Shown here piece after piece: positions 35,501 through 46,000 of a DNA stretch of 64,000 bases. The translations under genes were made by a program, and so were the position numbers. The notes under the pieces were generated by a model. The model was not told the DNA's origin and did no database searches. It saw only the letters and a list, made by a program, of their open reading frames with translations. Origin of the DNA: Antedon mediterranea (Eukaryota; Echinodermata; Crinoidea; Comatulida; Antedonidae). Each line of letters opens with the position of its first letter. Within the stretch, counting starts at the first letter, position 1. The stretch is taken from contig NC_092674.1 of the NCBI RefSeq assembly GCF_964355755.1, positions 4,469,001 through 4,533,000 of the forward strand. The letters run 5' to 3'.

Positions 35501-37092
35501 GAAGTTGTTTATTAGACCTAAGTTCATTATTCATTAGTGTAGGATATTAACAATTAGTGATCCTGACAAACTTGATTGTTAGACCGGGTATAGATGATAA
35601 CGTTTCACTAAAGCGTGGTTCCCACTAGAACGCAACGCAGCGACGTATCGACGACGCAAAGTGATGCATTGCGTAATCACAAGTGGGAACCGACGACGCA
35701 ACAATGCTGCAAAAATCGCAGGTTTGATTTCACGCAGGCGGGGGAAAACACGATTATTGGAAGGGTATTTTCTTACGTTGCGTATGTTGCGTTACGTTGC
35801 GTCACTAGTGGAAACCAATAAGTCTAATGTTCGTAGATGTTATAATAGTCTACCTTCACAAGTAATACTAAAGTCAAATGTAATAAGTAATAATACATTT
35901 AAACAGTAAAATAAGGAGTCATTATTAATAAATATGCATTTTAACGAACTTATCTCCTTATTGACAAAATAATTTATTTACATAATAATTTATTTACATA
36001 TTAAATTGTATAAATTAGGTTTTGACAAAAGGCCAAATTTGGATTGTCTAGATGTGTATACTCAGCTGGCAGATGCAATTAGGCCTAAATAATAAAGCAT
36101 AAATGCAAAAAAGAAATGTATAAATTAATATAATAGAAACGTATTAAATAAATGTCACAATAGAATTAATGAATAATAATATAACGCAAAAAAAGTAAAA
36201 TATTGTTAAAAAGCTGAATTTCACAATTAGGCCTACTATTAGGCCAATGTAAGTAGGCCTGTAAGTGTAATCTTTTTAGAAAATATCTTTTAAAACAAAA
36301 ATATGTTTTTTCAACATGTTTTAACTCTGGTACTGTTGTTTCATTTGGTATTTATTATTTATTGCAGGTAATAACACGGATGATGTATCATTGAATTCAC
36401 AAACGCAGGTCAATCCTACTCCAAGCGAGGTTAGTTACAACGATTCAGAAGAATCTAATAAAAAGCCGTCTAAAAAATCACGATGGGGATCGATGAAAAA
36501 GAAATCCTTAAAATCTGAACCAGTGCAAGAGGAGGGCGATCCAGTCAAGAGACGTCCTAGCTTGATTGCCCGTTCGCTAAGCTATTTGCGGAAAAAACGA
36601 AGAAGTTCGAAAGATATCGGCGACCTAGATAACAAACGCGCTAAAAGATCCAACAGTGGGAAACGTAATAGAGAAGACTGCGACCCATCTACCAGCGATA
36701 TCGAACCAAACAATCCAGGGAAGAAAGGAGGAGGAAAAGCTAACAAGAAAGATAATGTCAATTTGAAGGATGATAATACATTAAAAGAAGATGTTCAACC
36801 GCCCAGCAAAACTAAAAAGGCTAACAAGAAAGATAAGACACGTGAAAAAGAGGATAACAAATTAAAAGAAGATGCTCCACCTTCCGGTAAAACATCAAAA
36901 GGTTTAGAAAAAATAAAAGGAAACAAAGAAAAAAATAAAAATAAAGTACGTGCGAAGGAGGATAATAAATTAAAAGAAGACTTTCCACCATCCAGCAACA
37001 CTTCGTCAAAAGGTTCAGAAAAAATAAAGGGGAAAAAGGCAAAGAAGAAAGTACAGGATGAAGATAAAACAAAAAGAAAGTTTAAGTTTTAA
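14590..37092 (+). CDS. INF2: Formin of the inverted formin-2 type, 16 exons, complete coding sequence
   Basis: Exons: 14590-14974, 17522-17637, 22141-22334, 24964-25108, 25424-26234, 26573-26712, 27174-27338, 27514-27599, 28126-28226, 28312-28382, 28996-29174, 29413-29533, 30215-30379, 30496-30657, 30797-32063, 36368-37092. All junctions are GT-AG and keep frame, giving 4833 nt or 1610 aa. Order: armadillo-like GBD/FH3 region (about 1-340; [22 protein letters not shown]), proline-rich FH1 (about 396-508), FH2 (about 527-893; [28 protein letters not shown]), then a WH2-like DAD ([15 protein letters not shown], about 935-955). INF2 nucleates actin, and in vertebrates also severs filaments through its DAD region; the same role is inferred here. 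The C-terminal tail (about 650 aa) is longer than in vertebrates and ends in KFKF without a CaaX box, so a prenylated, ER-anchored form is not encoded by this path. The start ATG is the first in frame after the acceptor at 14573-14574, so at least one upstream non-coding exon is expected. Confidence 0.93.
15130..16021 (+). repeat. 21-bp minisatellite in formin intron 1
   Basis: About 40 copies of the unit caacaaagtgtcaccgtgtc+c with variants (accatgtcc, accatgaccc, atcatgtcc) and occasional extra A. Because 21 is a multiple of three, long frames open on both strands; these are artefacts. Intron location follows from the donor at 14975 and the acceptor at 17520-17521. Confidence 0.95.
16022..16668. 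other. Intron 1 spacer
   Basis: Ordinary AT-rich intron DNA between the two minisatellite blocks. An aacaacaacaacaa run lies at about 16467. No gene seen. Confidence 0.5.
16669..16825 (+). repeat. Second block of the same minisatellite
   Basis: Seven or so diverged units (tgtcccaaacaaaatgtcac) related to the array at 15130-16021 but with AAAC instead of AAC as the usual form. It is separated from the main block by 650 bp. Confidence 0.85.
17691..18347. repeat. MITE-A copy 4, split by MITE-D
   Basis: The left part (17691-17746) runs gccttgtctacactatcaaa to gtgatgtgcccata. The right part (18238-18347) runs tatatggacatgatgatgtc to agtgtagacagagcttaag. Removing 17747-18237 and one TATA restores an ordinary family member. 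Confidence 0.88.
17747..18237. mobile_element. MITE-D, nested inside MITE-A copy 4
   Basis: The element begins ccgtaaaacctcgaaaagaa and ends ttcttttcgaggttttacgg, an exact inverted pair that extends further inward to gcccatgggc. TATA lies on both sides (17743-17746, 18238-18241). The interior repeats gggcttcttttcgaga several times near both ends. It carries no coding sequence. Confidence 0.85.
18670..18870 (+). repeat. tRNA-derived SINE
   Basis: The head has A-box-like gtggcttggtggttatgatg and B-box gggttcaagtccc with tRNA-like spacing, then a non-tRNA body. It lies in intron 2 of the formin gene. Confidence 0.55.
18871..21489. other. Formin intron 2, no gene seen
   Basis: AT-rich intron. 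Two related small hairpin phrases, tctcctccaagaggagaaca (about 20577) and tctcctgcaagaggagaaca (about 20650), are the only structured elements noted besides the short insertion at 21506. Confidence 0.5.
21506..21631 (-). mobile_element. Shorter relative of the Penelope-like insertion
   Basis: In reverse complement it matches the 3' part of the element at 11645-11878: ttctggctgtttactttatc, tttgatttagcttttcgct, ccagccactgatacccacag, taatttgcctttggattt. It is flanked by direct 16-mers taatattttatatata at 21490-21505 and 21632-21647. The hammerhead-like part is absent, consistent with 5' truncation. Confidence 0.65.
22335..24061. other. Formin intron 3, no gene seen
   Basis: AT-rich intron sequence between exon 3 and the degenerate repeat at 24062. 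A less AT-rich stretch at about 23520-23930 showed no recognisable coding or repeat pattern. Confidence 0.5.
24062..24382. repeat. Degenerate 'gtgtccccttaatagaggtg' repeat
   Basis: Two adjacent copies of a phrase of the form tgtccccttaatagaggtgt followed by cctgaatagg (about 24168 and 24327), preceded by acctctattaaagggacacc, its partial inverse. Same family as the block at 12345-12720. Confidence 0.55.
24476..24660. repeat. MITE-A copy 5 with internal 21-bp expansion
   Basis: The left end gtcttgtccacactatcaaa is intact. The centre has about five tandem units of catatttgggcatatcacta+c. The right end is lost after tatttggtgtttt. Confidence 0.85.
25147..25296. repeat. MITE-A copy 6
   Basis: Complete copy in formin intron 4: left gctctgtctacactatcaaa, right tttgatagtgttgacagagc. 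Confidence 0.9.
25424..26234 (+). CDS. INF2: Formin exon 5: end of FH3 and the whole FH1 domain
   Basis: Starts after the acceptor at 25422-25423 with [14 protein letters not shown], the last helices of the armadillo-like region, then a basic linker ([12 protein letters not shown]). From about 25770 it encodes roughly ten PPPPP blocks separated by short glycine-rich spacers such as FPGGG. FH1 recruits profilin-actin in formins. The blocks are near-repeats at DNA level (ccaccaccaccatttcctgg), so copy number is probably polymorphic. It ends [10 protein letters not shown], the beginning of FH2. Confidence 0.9.
26740..26882. repeat. MITE-A copy 7
   Basis: Complete copy in intron 6, starting 28 bp after the exon 6 donor: left tctctgtctactatcaaact, right tttgatagtgtagacagagc followed by ttaa. 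Confidence 0.9.
27690..27990 (-). repeat. 3'-end remnant of a LINE-like element
   Basis: A (tttga)5-type run at 27697-27725 followed by atttatttcggcatcagtac looks like the simple-repeat tail and 3' UTR of a non-LTR element in reverse orientation. A similar start is seen at 4975. No reverse transcriptase is present. Confidence 0.4.
28479..28888. mobile_element. Inverted-repeat element in formin intron 10
   Basis: Left aaaagtgattccaacaggag then gggaaccaacaagatggcgg; right ccgccatcttgttggttccc then ggagaatcactttt. The arms are imperfect, about 45 bp; the centre is non-coding. No clear target duplication was found. Confidence 0.65.
29211..29340. repeat. MITE-A copy 8
   Basis: Complete but short copy in intron 11: left agctctgtctacactatcaa, right tttgatagtgtagacagagc. 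Confidence 0.9.
29685..29795 (+). repeat. tRNA-derived SINE remnant
   Basis: The head gtagctttgtggttaatgtg with B-box gggttcaatcctg resembles the SINE at 18670; the phrase agggttcaat is repeated in its body. It lies in intron 12. Confidence 0.45.
29815..30129 (-). mobile_element. tRNA-derived SINE, full-length type, minus strand
   Basis: Read on the minus strand, it starts gtgtggcgcagtgtgttgga, has a perfect B-box aggttcgaatcc, a body with tgggtacccagttagatcta, and ends with agcgccctt...ataaat and a (tta)n tail, here taataataataat at 29815. A near-identical copy lies at 50047-50352 on the plus strand. It sits in intron 12 of the formin, 80 bp before exon 13. Confidence 0.85.
30797..32063 (+). 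CDS. INF2: Formin exon 15: DAD end and long acidic, low-complexity tail
   Basis: Begins GFKLKR, completing the WH2-like DAD whose first half ends exon 14. The following ~410 residues are rich in E, K, S, N, T and D with no predicted fold, and have no counterpart I can name. The donor is gag|gtgagt at 32063/32064. If the intron is not removed, translation runs on for 15 codons (ending LSFDN) to a TGA at 32108-32110, giving an alternative C-terminus. Confidence 0.85.
32576..32711. repeat. MITE-A copy 9
   Basis: Complete copy with ttaagctccgtctacactat on the left and gatagtgtagacagagctta on the right; TTAA lies at both edges. Confidence 0.9.
33812..34012. repeat. Palindromic dispersed repeat
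   Basis: Left agtatcacaggaaaattcta then taatacagtgttacat; right gtgacactgtataatagaat then ttgatactg: imperfect inverted arms. A related block (tcacatgttacgtctgtatc repeated) lies at about 37720-37864. Confidence 0.55.
34209..34302. repeat. MITE-B copy 1 (short)
   Basis: Left cgtggttcccactatagcga and right tcgctagtgggaaccacgct form inverted ends around a 50-bp centre. Confidence 0.85.
34519..34553. other. Perfect 15-bp hairpin
   Basis: tgataatacagcatg, loop tgcgt, then catgctgtattatca: an exact inverted repeat in the formin intron. Confidence 0.7.
34793..34828. other. Compound palindrome
   Basis: ggtacca and tggtacc flank the perfect palindrome ggaggtatacctcc, so the whole block can form a cruciform or hairpin. 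Confidence 0.6.
34967..35149. repeat. MITE-B copy 2
   Basis: Left taaagcttggttcccactag, right ctagtgggaaccacgcttaa, with cgcaacgcaagcgttttaac inside. The interior is almost the same as copy 5 at 60601. Confidence 0.9.
35609..35820. repeat. MITE-B copy 3
   Basis: Left aaagcgtggttcccactaga, right cgtcactagtggaaaccaat. The interior cacgcaggcgggggaaaaca matches copy 4 at 59485 in inverse orientation. Confidence 0.88.
36368..37092 (+). CDS. INF2: Formin exon 16: lysine-rich C-terminal tail
   Basis: The acceptor at 36366-36367 restores codon GGT with the G left by exon 15. The 241-residue segment is strongly basic, with [17 protein letters not shown] near its start and a repeated module [12 protein letters not shown] around 36840-37000. 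It ends KRKFKF-stop. No CaaX motif. The exon joins in frame, but assignment of this exon to the same transcript rests on splice signals and codon phase only. Confidence 0.75.
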
Positions 37093-37322
37093 TTTTCCCC
37101 CATTTTTAATTTAATCTGATGTTTGGGGTATTATTGTGGTAAAAGAACATCTGCATAAGTTACAAAATAGAGCTGTCTGTGTCATCCTTGCTAAATTCCG
37201 ACAACGTTTACCTGACACGTTCTAATGGTATTCTTCCTCTGACTGAGATTTGAGACTGCAAAGGGAGGTTATTAACGAATTAAAATAGCAAAAGGAACAA
37301 CTAAACGCAATATGCTTTTTGG

Positions 37323-37328
37323 AATAAA
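37323..37328 (+). terminator. Candidate formin polyadenylation signal
   Basis: First AATAAA after the exon 16 stop codon, about 230 bases downstream. Confidence 0.45.
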
Positions 37329-37329
37329 T

Positions 37330-38929
37330 AATGCTTAAAGGGGGACTCCGGTTACTGTAATTGTTTAAAGAGATTCAACAGTAATAACATGTGTAAAGTA
37401 ATATAAGTAAAGGAACATTCCATTTAACATTTTCAGAGAGCTAGTTGCAATATTGTAAGAATTTGATATGATTATTTTATTTTGTATGATTTTATATTGT
37501 TATTGTACAGTTAATGATGAAATGTATAGTTTTATTGTAATTTATTCATAAATCAATATCAATACATATATTTTAGTTAAGTGCAAAACAACATAAAAAT
37601 CACTTTAGTAATCGTGCCGGCGTTGAGCCCTGTTTTAGCCGACAACCCGCAGGTGATCGGGATAGCATATATATGACAAATCTAGCAGATTCTCTGTACA
37701 ATATCTATGATTTTTCCGGTATCATAGGTGGATTGTGTAACATACGTATCACATGTTACGTCTGTATCATACAAGCGCAACATATACATCACATGTTAGC
37801 CTGTATCATACAAGCGCAACATATACACGTGACATTGTACTATTACAAAATGTACCTATTATGATAATGGCGAACGAAATGCTAAAATCACCGCTTAGTC
37901 GAATAATGCTCTTGAATAGAGAAACAGTAAATTTATGACGTTATCGTAGATAGTACCTACCAGTAAATGTATGCATCTAGTTGTCTATTGAATAACAATT
38001 TGCTCTTTAACATACGTTTTTTAATATTTTGTATAAATGAGGTCGACTAATAAAAATGCCTGCAATTTTAAGCAATAAATAATATTATGAATACAAAATC
38101 AACGTAAAATCTATTTTGTAAGCCTATCGTATTCATTTCATTCACATTTATTTGAAACAGTCCAAGAAAAAAGAATACATTTACAATAAGTTAAATGGTA
38201 TTAATAAAAGGAGTTAATTGTGAAGCTGTTTGGGTGAGTACAGTAGGCCTAGTACTAATTTTATGTTTGTTGATTTTTGTTTGTTATAGCCTACATGACA
38301 TTTCCTTTTTTATATTAGTCCACCAGTCGACGTTTCGATTTTTGTCTGAAAATACAGTTTAGTTTACAAGCTCAAGATTAAAGGTAGTATACGTATGAAA
38401 CGCTATATGTGCTAAAATGTTTATCTTTTTACTAATATTAAGTCAAAATTCGTCTGGAACCCAGATTCAGAATATACATGGCATAAAACGAAGCCATACA
38501 AGAAACAATGTCGCAGTGCTGTAGTTATATCCCAATTGGTATTTCAATAGATGAAATACGTACTGGTAAGCTACTGTATTATTGTTATTGCGATATCAAC
38601 ACCATTCATGCATCACCATCCTGTATATTCTTTATACTTAGTTCATTGAATACAGTACATAGTTCGTTACGCATTGTAGATCCCAAGGATCTGATAATAA
38701 TGGATATTTTTGTTATTTAAATATACTTTTTAGTTCACCAGCATCTTAAAATCGGCAGATTTCACAAACCGTATTGTAATTTTGATTTCACTGCATGTAT
38801 TATTGCGACTTGTAAGCCTATATGGTAGGCCAACGCCATGGGTTGTATGTTTCGGCAAAAATAACAACTTATGTGCCGTGTATAATCAGTGTTCGTGGTA
38901 AGTTTAGTTTGAAATAGGTTTTAACTTAA
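37330..38929. other. Intergenic stretch
   Basis: No gene seen. It holds the repeat related to 33812 (about 37720-37864) and a fragment near 38130-38200 (catttcattcacatttattt) resembling a LINE 3' tail. Confidence 0.5.
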
Positions 38930-39350
38930 CGTTCGTGGCACTGCGTCTGCTGTTGTTATACTGCGTTTAGGTTTGTGGTACTGTGTCGTTTGTGGCAATA
39001 TGTCGTTCGTGGAACTATTTGTGGCACCGTGTTTGTCGTTTGTGGGACTATGTCCTTCGTGGAACTATTTGTGGCACCGTGTTTGTCGTTTGTGGCACTA
39101 TTTGTGGCACCGTGTTTGTCGTTTGTGGCACTATTTGTGGCAATATGTCGTTCGTGAAACTATTTGTGGCACCGTGTTTGTCGTTTGTGGCACTATTTGT
39201 GGCACTATGTCGTTTGTGGCAATATGTCGTTCGTGGCACTATTTGTGGCACCGTGTTTGTCGTTTGTGGCACTGTGTTTTCCATTTGTGGCACTGCGTTT
39301 ACAATTTGTGGCACTGCGTTTACCATTTGTGGCACTGATTTTACCATTTG
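38930..39350 (+). repeat. G/T-rich minisatellite
   Basis: Alternating units cgtttgtggcactatttgtg and gcaccgtgtttgt, about 16-18 bp each, more than 20 in all, decaying towards the right into ttaccatttgtggcactg. Open frames on both strands are by-products. Confidence 0.9.
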
Positions 39351-40091
39351 AGTGCTGTTTTTACCGTTTGAGGCACTCTTCTTGCCGTTTGAAACCCGTT
39401 TTTGCCGTTTTGGCTTGAGTAACTGTGAATATATTCTATAAATAACTCCTTCCCCCCACCCACACACAAATAAACGTCCCGTTTCCATAATATGAGATTC
39501 ACTCTATATGGTCACGAATTTAAAACGAGAGAAATTAATTCTATCTTCGATTTTTTTAAGTTGTTTATTGAGCACTGGGTAGGCCTAATTTCTTAACAAA
39601 TTAATCGTATCGCCTCTAGTGTGCAGCGTGTCCGGTGATTCAGTCTGATTACCAAAACAATTAAGCTTCTTGTGAATAATTATACCCTTCCGCGAGGGTA
39701 CGAGCGAGACCTTGTTGAGCTTACAATGTAATGTCTTTTATGGCTGTTTCCTGCTTACGTGTACAATAGCTTAATGTAATAACAATATTTTTAACTGTCA
39801 ATTATTGACTGACTTGACCTGTATTTTATTGAATATCTGAATTTTATGAAAACATTTTCGAAAGTAATCGCGCTCTTCGACGATCGAACACATCAATCGC
39901 GCAAAGAAAGTGCGCATAGTGTGAAATAGAAGAAAACACACGTTGGGTACGTTGGATTTTTATTATGCACATGCTACCGTATTTCTTATACAAACACTGC
40001 TGTTGAGCATATAACAATGAATTATGAATAATCATATTGTTGTTTTTTAAGCTGGCAGAGTAATAGGACCAGAAACAAGATTGCTGTCGGT

Positions 40092-43000
40092 ATGGTGGTG
40101 CTGAGTACGTCCCTACAGCGTCGGTGGTGGTGGGCAGTTACGGTTGTGTGCATGTTGAATGGTTATTTTGTATACGGCATTGTATACAGTTATGGGGTCT
40201 TATTTGGTGATCTTCAAACCGAATTCGATTCATCGACAATAGTTACAGGTATTGGCTTTAATTATTTTTACTTAATAGGGCCTAGGCCTAGGCCTAATCT
40301 AATCATTAATGTATTATTAGGCCTAAGCTTAAGCAAACGTACTTAATTGTACCATGGATTAATGATTAATCCATGATTGTACTAAGTCTACAGTAGACTT
40401 GGCCTATCTATGCCCGCTTTGAGTACGGTTATTTGCTATCATTGAGTAGGCCTAATCCAGTTTTAAAAAGAAGCACTTACAGACGATGGGCTCCAGAAGT
40501 TGCCGTGCCTATGCCTAATTGCGTAGTCGTCAGGGCCTGGCCAGAAACTTTTTTTTATAAAAAAAAGTCGAATTTATTTCTAAAATGCTTCCTAGCATTT
40601 ATAATCTCTATTCTCATTCTTTGGTTAATGTCAGCCCTCTTTTTTATTTTCAGCGTATTATATTTATTAACGTATTTGCTTTACGCCTATTTTAGTTTAA
40701 ATATAGGCCTATATTATTGAATTATTGACCCGTTGTAAATGTTAGGCACTAGCATATTTATACTGTACTATGTATATACTATTGCATACAATTCCAACTC
40801 AAAAGAGTGTTGATTTTAGTAACGTAATGCCTAAATCAATCGTTTTTTAGTTAACTGCGCTTTTTATAAGTATACAATGATCATTACTATCATGTGACCT
40901 TTTTTTACCTTTAACAGGATGGGTGCAGTCACTTTGCTTAGCATGTGGTCAACTGTTCTCAGTCCCTGGTCAGATGTTGGTAATTCGGTTTGGTTATTTC
41001 AACGTCATCATATCCGCCGTCTTCATTTATTCGTTGTGTTTACTTCTGAGTTCATTCGTTCCGTCAATAATCTACATGTATATAACGTACGGCCTTGGTG
41101 TTGGTATAACGACTGGAGTTTCTACGAAGTCTTTTATACAACATTCTTTCGAATGGGCGCCAGTTCAGTACCGAGTAAGGGCATCAACACTAGCTACTCT
41201 TGGTGGTACTATCGGTAATATTTTCTAAAATGTAACAACCTAACTCTCTTTCAAATTAAAAAAAACACTGTCAATGTGTTTATAAATTTGGCTTATACCA
41301 TTCAGCCAAATAAAGAAGAAGGCGGCTCTGGGTATTCTCTAAAATAGTGCAACTCTTGGATGTTTTAGATAACATTTTTGGCAACAATTAAGTGCAGAGT
41401 TTTTTAATTGGAGTTCAAAGATAAAAATTATATACCTGCTTAATCTCTGTAATATGTTGGTAGTGAGTGAATGACTCAATATCACTTACCATACCCACCT
41501 TAAAGCTCTGTCTACACTATCAAACTTATGTGAGGAAAAAGTGTGATATGCCCAACTATGGTAGTGATATAACATCTTCATGTCCATGGGCACATCACAT
41601 TTGTTTGTCACGTAAAGTTTGATAGTGTAGACAGAGCTAAAGTTTAGACTCCGCTGACTGATTAAGACACTCACTAAATTAGTATTTGCAATATTTGTGA
41701 ATGTTCAAAAGTGTATTTTTCTTTTTATATAAAACAGGATTATTAACAATAAGCCCAGTCCTAGGAACTTTATTGACACGTTTAGGATGGCGGTGGACGT
41801 TGAGAATTTGCTCTGGTCTGGTGTTTGTAATGGGTTTGATCATTGCACCTGTGATCTACATAACACCAAAGAAGAAAAACCAAAGTTTGGAAAACACTGA
41901 TGTTGGCGCATACTCGAAAGTTTCTCAACGAGATGGTGACGTTGAGAAAGAAACGGAGTCATACTCAGAAGTTTCTCAAGGAGATGGTGACTTTGAGAAA
42001 GAAACGAAGTCATACTCAGAAGTTTCTCAAGGAGATGTTGACGTTGAGAAGGAAACTAAGTCATACTCAGAAGTTTCTCAAGGAGATGGTGACGTTGAGA
42101 AGGAAACGAAGTCATACTCAGAAGTTTCTCTAGGAGATGGTAATGTTGAGAAAGAAACGGAGTCATACACAGAAGTTTCTCAGAGACGTGTTAACGTTGA
42201 AAAAGAAATGAAGTTATACTCGGAAGTTTCTCATGGAAGTGTCGAGGTTGAGAAACAAATGAAGGATTCATGCCCTGAAGTTTCTCAACTAGAATTAACA
42301 ATTGATGAAAAAGAGATGGAATCGGAGGTCTCTCAGCGAGATATACTCAGAATTCCAGAAACATGGCTTTTTGGATTAATGTGCGCTATCGTAAGCTGTG
42401 CTACCGGCTTCACTATGATTAATCTTGTAAGTCATATTAAGGCCAACTCAAGACGACTCGTCTTGTCGGGATTCAACTCCCGACAGCATCGACGAGTCAA
42501 GACGTTTCGTCGGGCCTCGTCGTATTATGCTGTCTGAGTTGGCTTTTACACTTTGATTCGAATTTAAATGGCCTACAATCTCTTCTAAATTGTGAACCTG
42601 TAACGTATCGTAAACAAAATGAATGTTTATGTGTTGTATGTATGGAATATTTCATGAGATTGACTTTTAAACACTGATTATCTGGTCACCAATTTGTAGG
42701 CCTACTATATAGACTTTTTATAGATTATTGATAATTATTATTGACTGATAAGACATTTAACTATACCAATTCTGACATACTTTATTTTGTTTTTCTTTGA
42801 AAGGTAGATTTTTCAACAAAAGCCGGGTTTACACTTAAGCAAGGCACATTGATTTTAAGCATAAATGGTGGAGCAGAAGTGATCGGCAAAGTGTGTATTG
42901 CATCGTTCATAGACAAGTTACATTTTCACAAAATATTGATTTGGCCGCACGCTTGTATTGTGGGAGCCGTTTCGTGTATTTTTCTACTCTACGTTACATC

Positions 43001-46000
43001 GTTTGAAGGAATGCTCATTGTGTCTTTCGGTATGTTTAAAAATACTTCCACTGTATTTGTTATAGTCCATGGGATTTAGACTTTTAACTCACACAAATTG
43101 CAAGAAAAGGTTTTTTTGATGAAATGTGTTCTTTAGACCCTACTGAAGACATTTATCAACGTTAGGACATTTTTCGACAACGGGAAGTAGCCTAATTTGC
43201 ATAATTAAAAATGGCGGCCATTTTTAATAACGTACTATGTATCTTGGAAACCGCTAGTCACAGATACTTAATTATGGTGTTAAAATCGTTAGAATATATG
43301 TATTTATATTCACTTTAATGAAAAAGTTTGTCCAAAAAAGAATGGAAGTGCTTTTTCTAACATTATTGACCTTTGACCTTGATTTATCATATCTCAGCAA
43401 CCACTAATCGGAGATATACAAATTAGGGCTTAAATTGTTCCGAAACTACACATTTATATCCAGTCTAATGGCATGTTTTTGCAAAAAATGGCGGATTCTA
43501 ACATTATTGACCTTTGACCTTGATTTATCATATCTCAGCAACCACTAATCGGAGATATACAAATTAGGGCTTAAATTGTTCAGAAACTACACATTTATAT
43601 CCAGTCTAATGGCATGTTTTTGCAAAAAATGGCCGATTCTAACATTATTGACCTTTGAACTTTACACTACATAAAATCGCATAACTTTGAAAATATTGTA
43701 CATATGAAATTATTTTTAGTGTCAAATTGTTCAGAACATACATGTTTCTATAGAGTCCAATAACACATTATGTACAATAATGGCCTATTGTATGGTTATT
43801 AACATTTGAACGATATTTGAAAAGGATTTAAACCCGGAATCTTCTTTATATGGACATCCATTAGAACATGTGATTTGGCACTCTAAAATGTAAGAGTTGC
43901 AACGTTGACTTATTATGTTTAGTTTAAAGTAGGCCATTGGTACATTAAATTTATAAGCATAAACTATTGCATTCATCCATAAACTGCCTACAAGTTTACA
44001 CTGTTTGTTTATTTTATTTCTTATCGTCTTCGCAGCTGAAGCTGAATTACAAGATATTTATATTAAAAGCATTAAAATTGATGGTTAAAAATGGTAAAAA
44101 TTAAACCACATAGAAACATGGTACATACACAATACATTCACGTAAAAAAAGTACAAAAACAAATTATAAAAGGTTAAAAACTATACACCACTAGTAGTCA
44201 TACTGTATATGGTTTATATTGAAATAATAAATAAATTCCATAAGAAACTGAGGTTTTTACTGTATACGGCGAAAATATTGCAAGTGGTGGTCAGCCTAAT
44301 TATGAGTCTCGATAGCCAATTTAAACTAAACTAAATATGTTGCATTAATATCGATCTTTTAAAATTCCAGTTGTCAACAATGCGTCTAGTAGTAGAAAAG
44401 GCCTTCTTAATAAGACTATGTTTCAACCTAAAAGAATGCCCTCAAGAGTGATGCTATCCTTAACAAAATATAAACTAGGGAGTTGTTAAATAATCTTTAG
44501 AAATTTGTTTGTTGAATATGCCATTTAATGCCAATTTAATTTGATCGAAAAATAAATTACTAATTTGAAAAAAACTTTAATAAACCTGCAAAATGACATG
44601 GCCTATTTAAAGTATGTACAATATATCATAAAAAAACCGACATCTTTGTTGGCTCTGTTAATAGTGTGAACACCAACTTTCTCCTGAGTAAGATGTAAGA
44701 CCTAATTTAAAATTGATTAATAATCCAAACCTATAATGTATGTATACATAGTCTAATATTTTTTTTAAAAGTGAATATTTTCAGTAACTAAATTAAATCA
44801 ACTGGTTACATGCACTTTAAATTACCACCATATTCTAAACAACAAGTACGGTAGTGCCAAATCACATGTTCTAATGAATGCCTACATGAAGAAGATTCCG
44901 GGTTTAAATCCTTTTCAAATATAGTTAAAATGTTAATAACCATACAATAGGCCATTATTGGACAAAATGTGTCATTGGACTCTATAGAAACATGTATGTT
45001 CTGAACAATTTGACACTAAAAATAATTTCATATGTACAATATTTTCAAAGTTATGCGATTTTATGTAGTGTAAAGTTCAAAGGTCAATAATGTTAGAATC
45101 GGCCATTTTTTGCAAAAACATGCCATTAGACTAAATATAAATGTGTAGTTTCTGAACATTTTGAGCCATATTTTGTGTCTCTCCTATTAGTGGTTGCTAA
45201 GATATGATAACTCAAGGTCAAAGGTCAATAATGTTAGAATCCGCCATTTTTTTGCAAAAACATGCCATTAGACTGGATATAAATGTGTAGTTTTTGAACA
45301 ATTTAAGCCCTAATTTGTATATCTCCGATTAGTGGTTGCTGAGATATGAGAATTCAAGGTCAAAGGTCAATAATGTCAGAAATAGCACTTCCATTAATTT
45401 TTGGACAAACTTTTTCAATAAAGTGAATATAAAAACATATATTTTAACAATTTTGACACCATAATTAAGTATCTGTGACTAGCGGTTTCCAAGATACAGA
45501 GTACGTTATTAAAAATGGCGGCCATTTTTAATTATGCAAATTAGGCTACTTCCCGTTGTCGAAAAATGTCCTAACGTTGATAAATGTGTTCAGTAGGGTC
45601 TAAAGAACACATTTCATCAAAAAAACCTTTTCTTGCAATTTGTGTGAGAAAAGGGTCATTTTTTAGCTAAATCCCATGGACTATTAGTGACAATGTGAGG
45701 ATGTAGTATGGATGACGTAATGTTGCATTATTAATTTCTGTCATGAGATTTTAGCATAAAGAACAGAAATTACTCCATGGTATTATACTATACAAACCAT
45801 TTGTATATAATAATAGAGAACTTTAAAATAATAATTTTTTTCCTATAGCCTTTGGTATAGTTAAAGCAGTATTTAATGCCACTCCATACGTTGTGGCATC
45901 AGAAGTATTCCCGCCAAAATATATCCCAAGTGCAGCAAGTCTTGGTTCGGTACCATCTGGAATCGGATTTCTCCTCGCAGCTTTACTAGGAGGTAAGTAA

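Larger units (their letters stand above)
32111..36367. other. Formin intron 15 with several repeats
   Basis: A 4.3-kb intron holding MITE-A at 32576, a palindromic repeat at 33812, MITE-B copies at 34209, 34967 and 35609 and two perfect hairpins near 34536 and 34810. AATAAA signals near 32385 and 33099 could serve the alternative 3' end created by intron retention. No exon is seen within it. Confidence 0.55.

Noticed and set aside
36795-37072. Minus-strand ORFs opposite formin exon 16
   Set aside because: Reverse reading of the lysine-rich repeat module; no independent evidence.
38973-39488. ORFs rich in LWHYLW or PQMVN on either strand
   Set aside because: Generated by the G/T-rich minisatellite.
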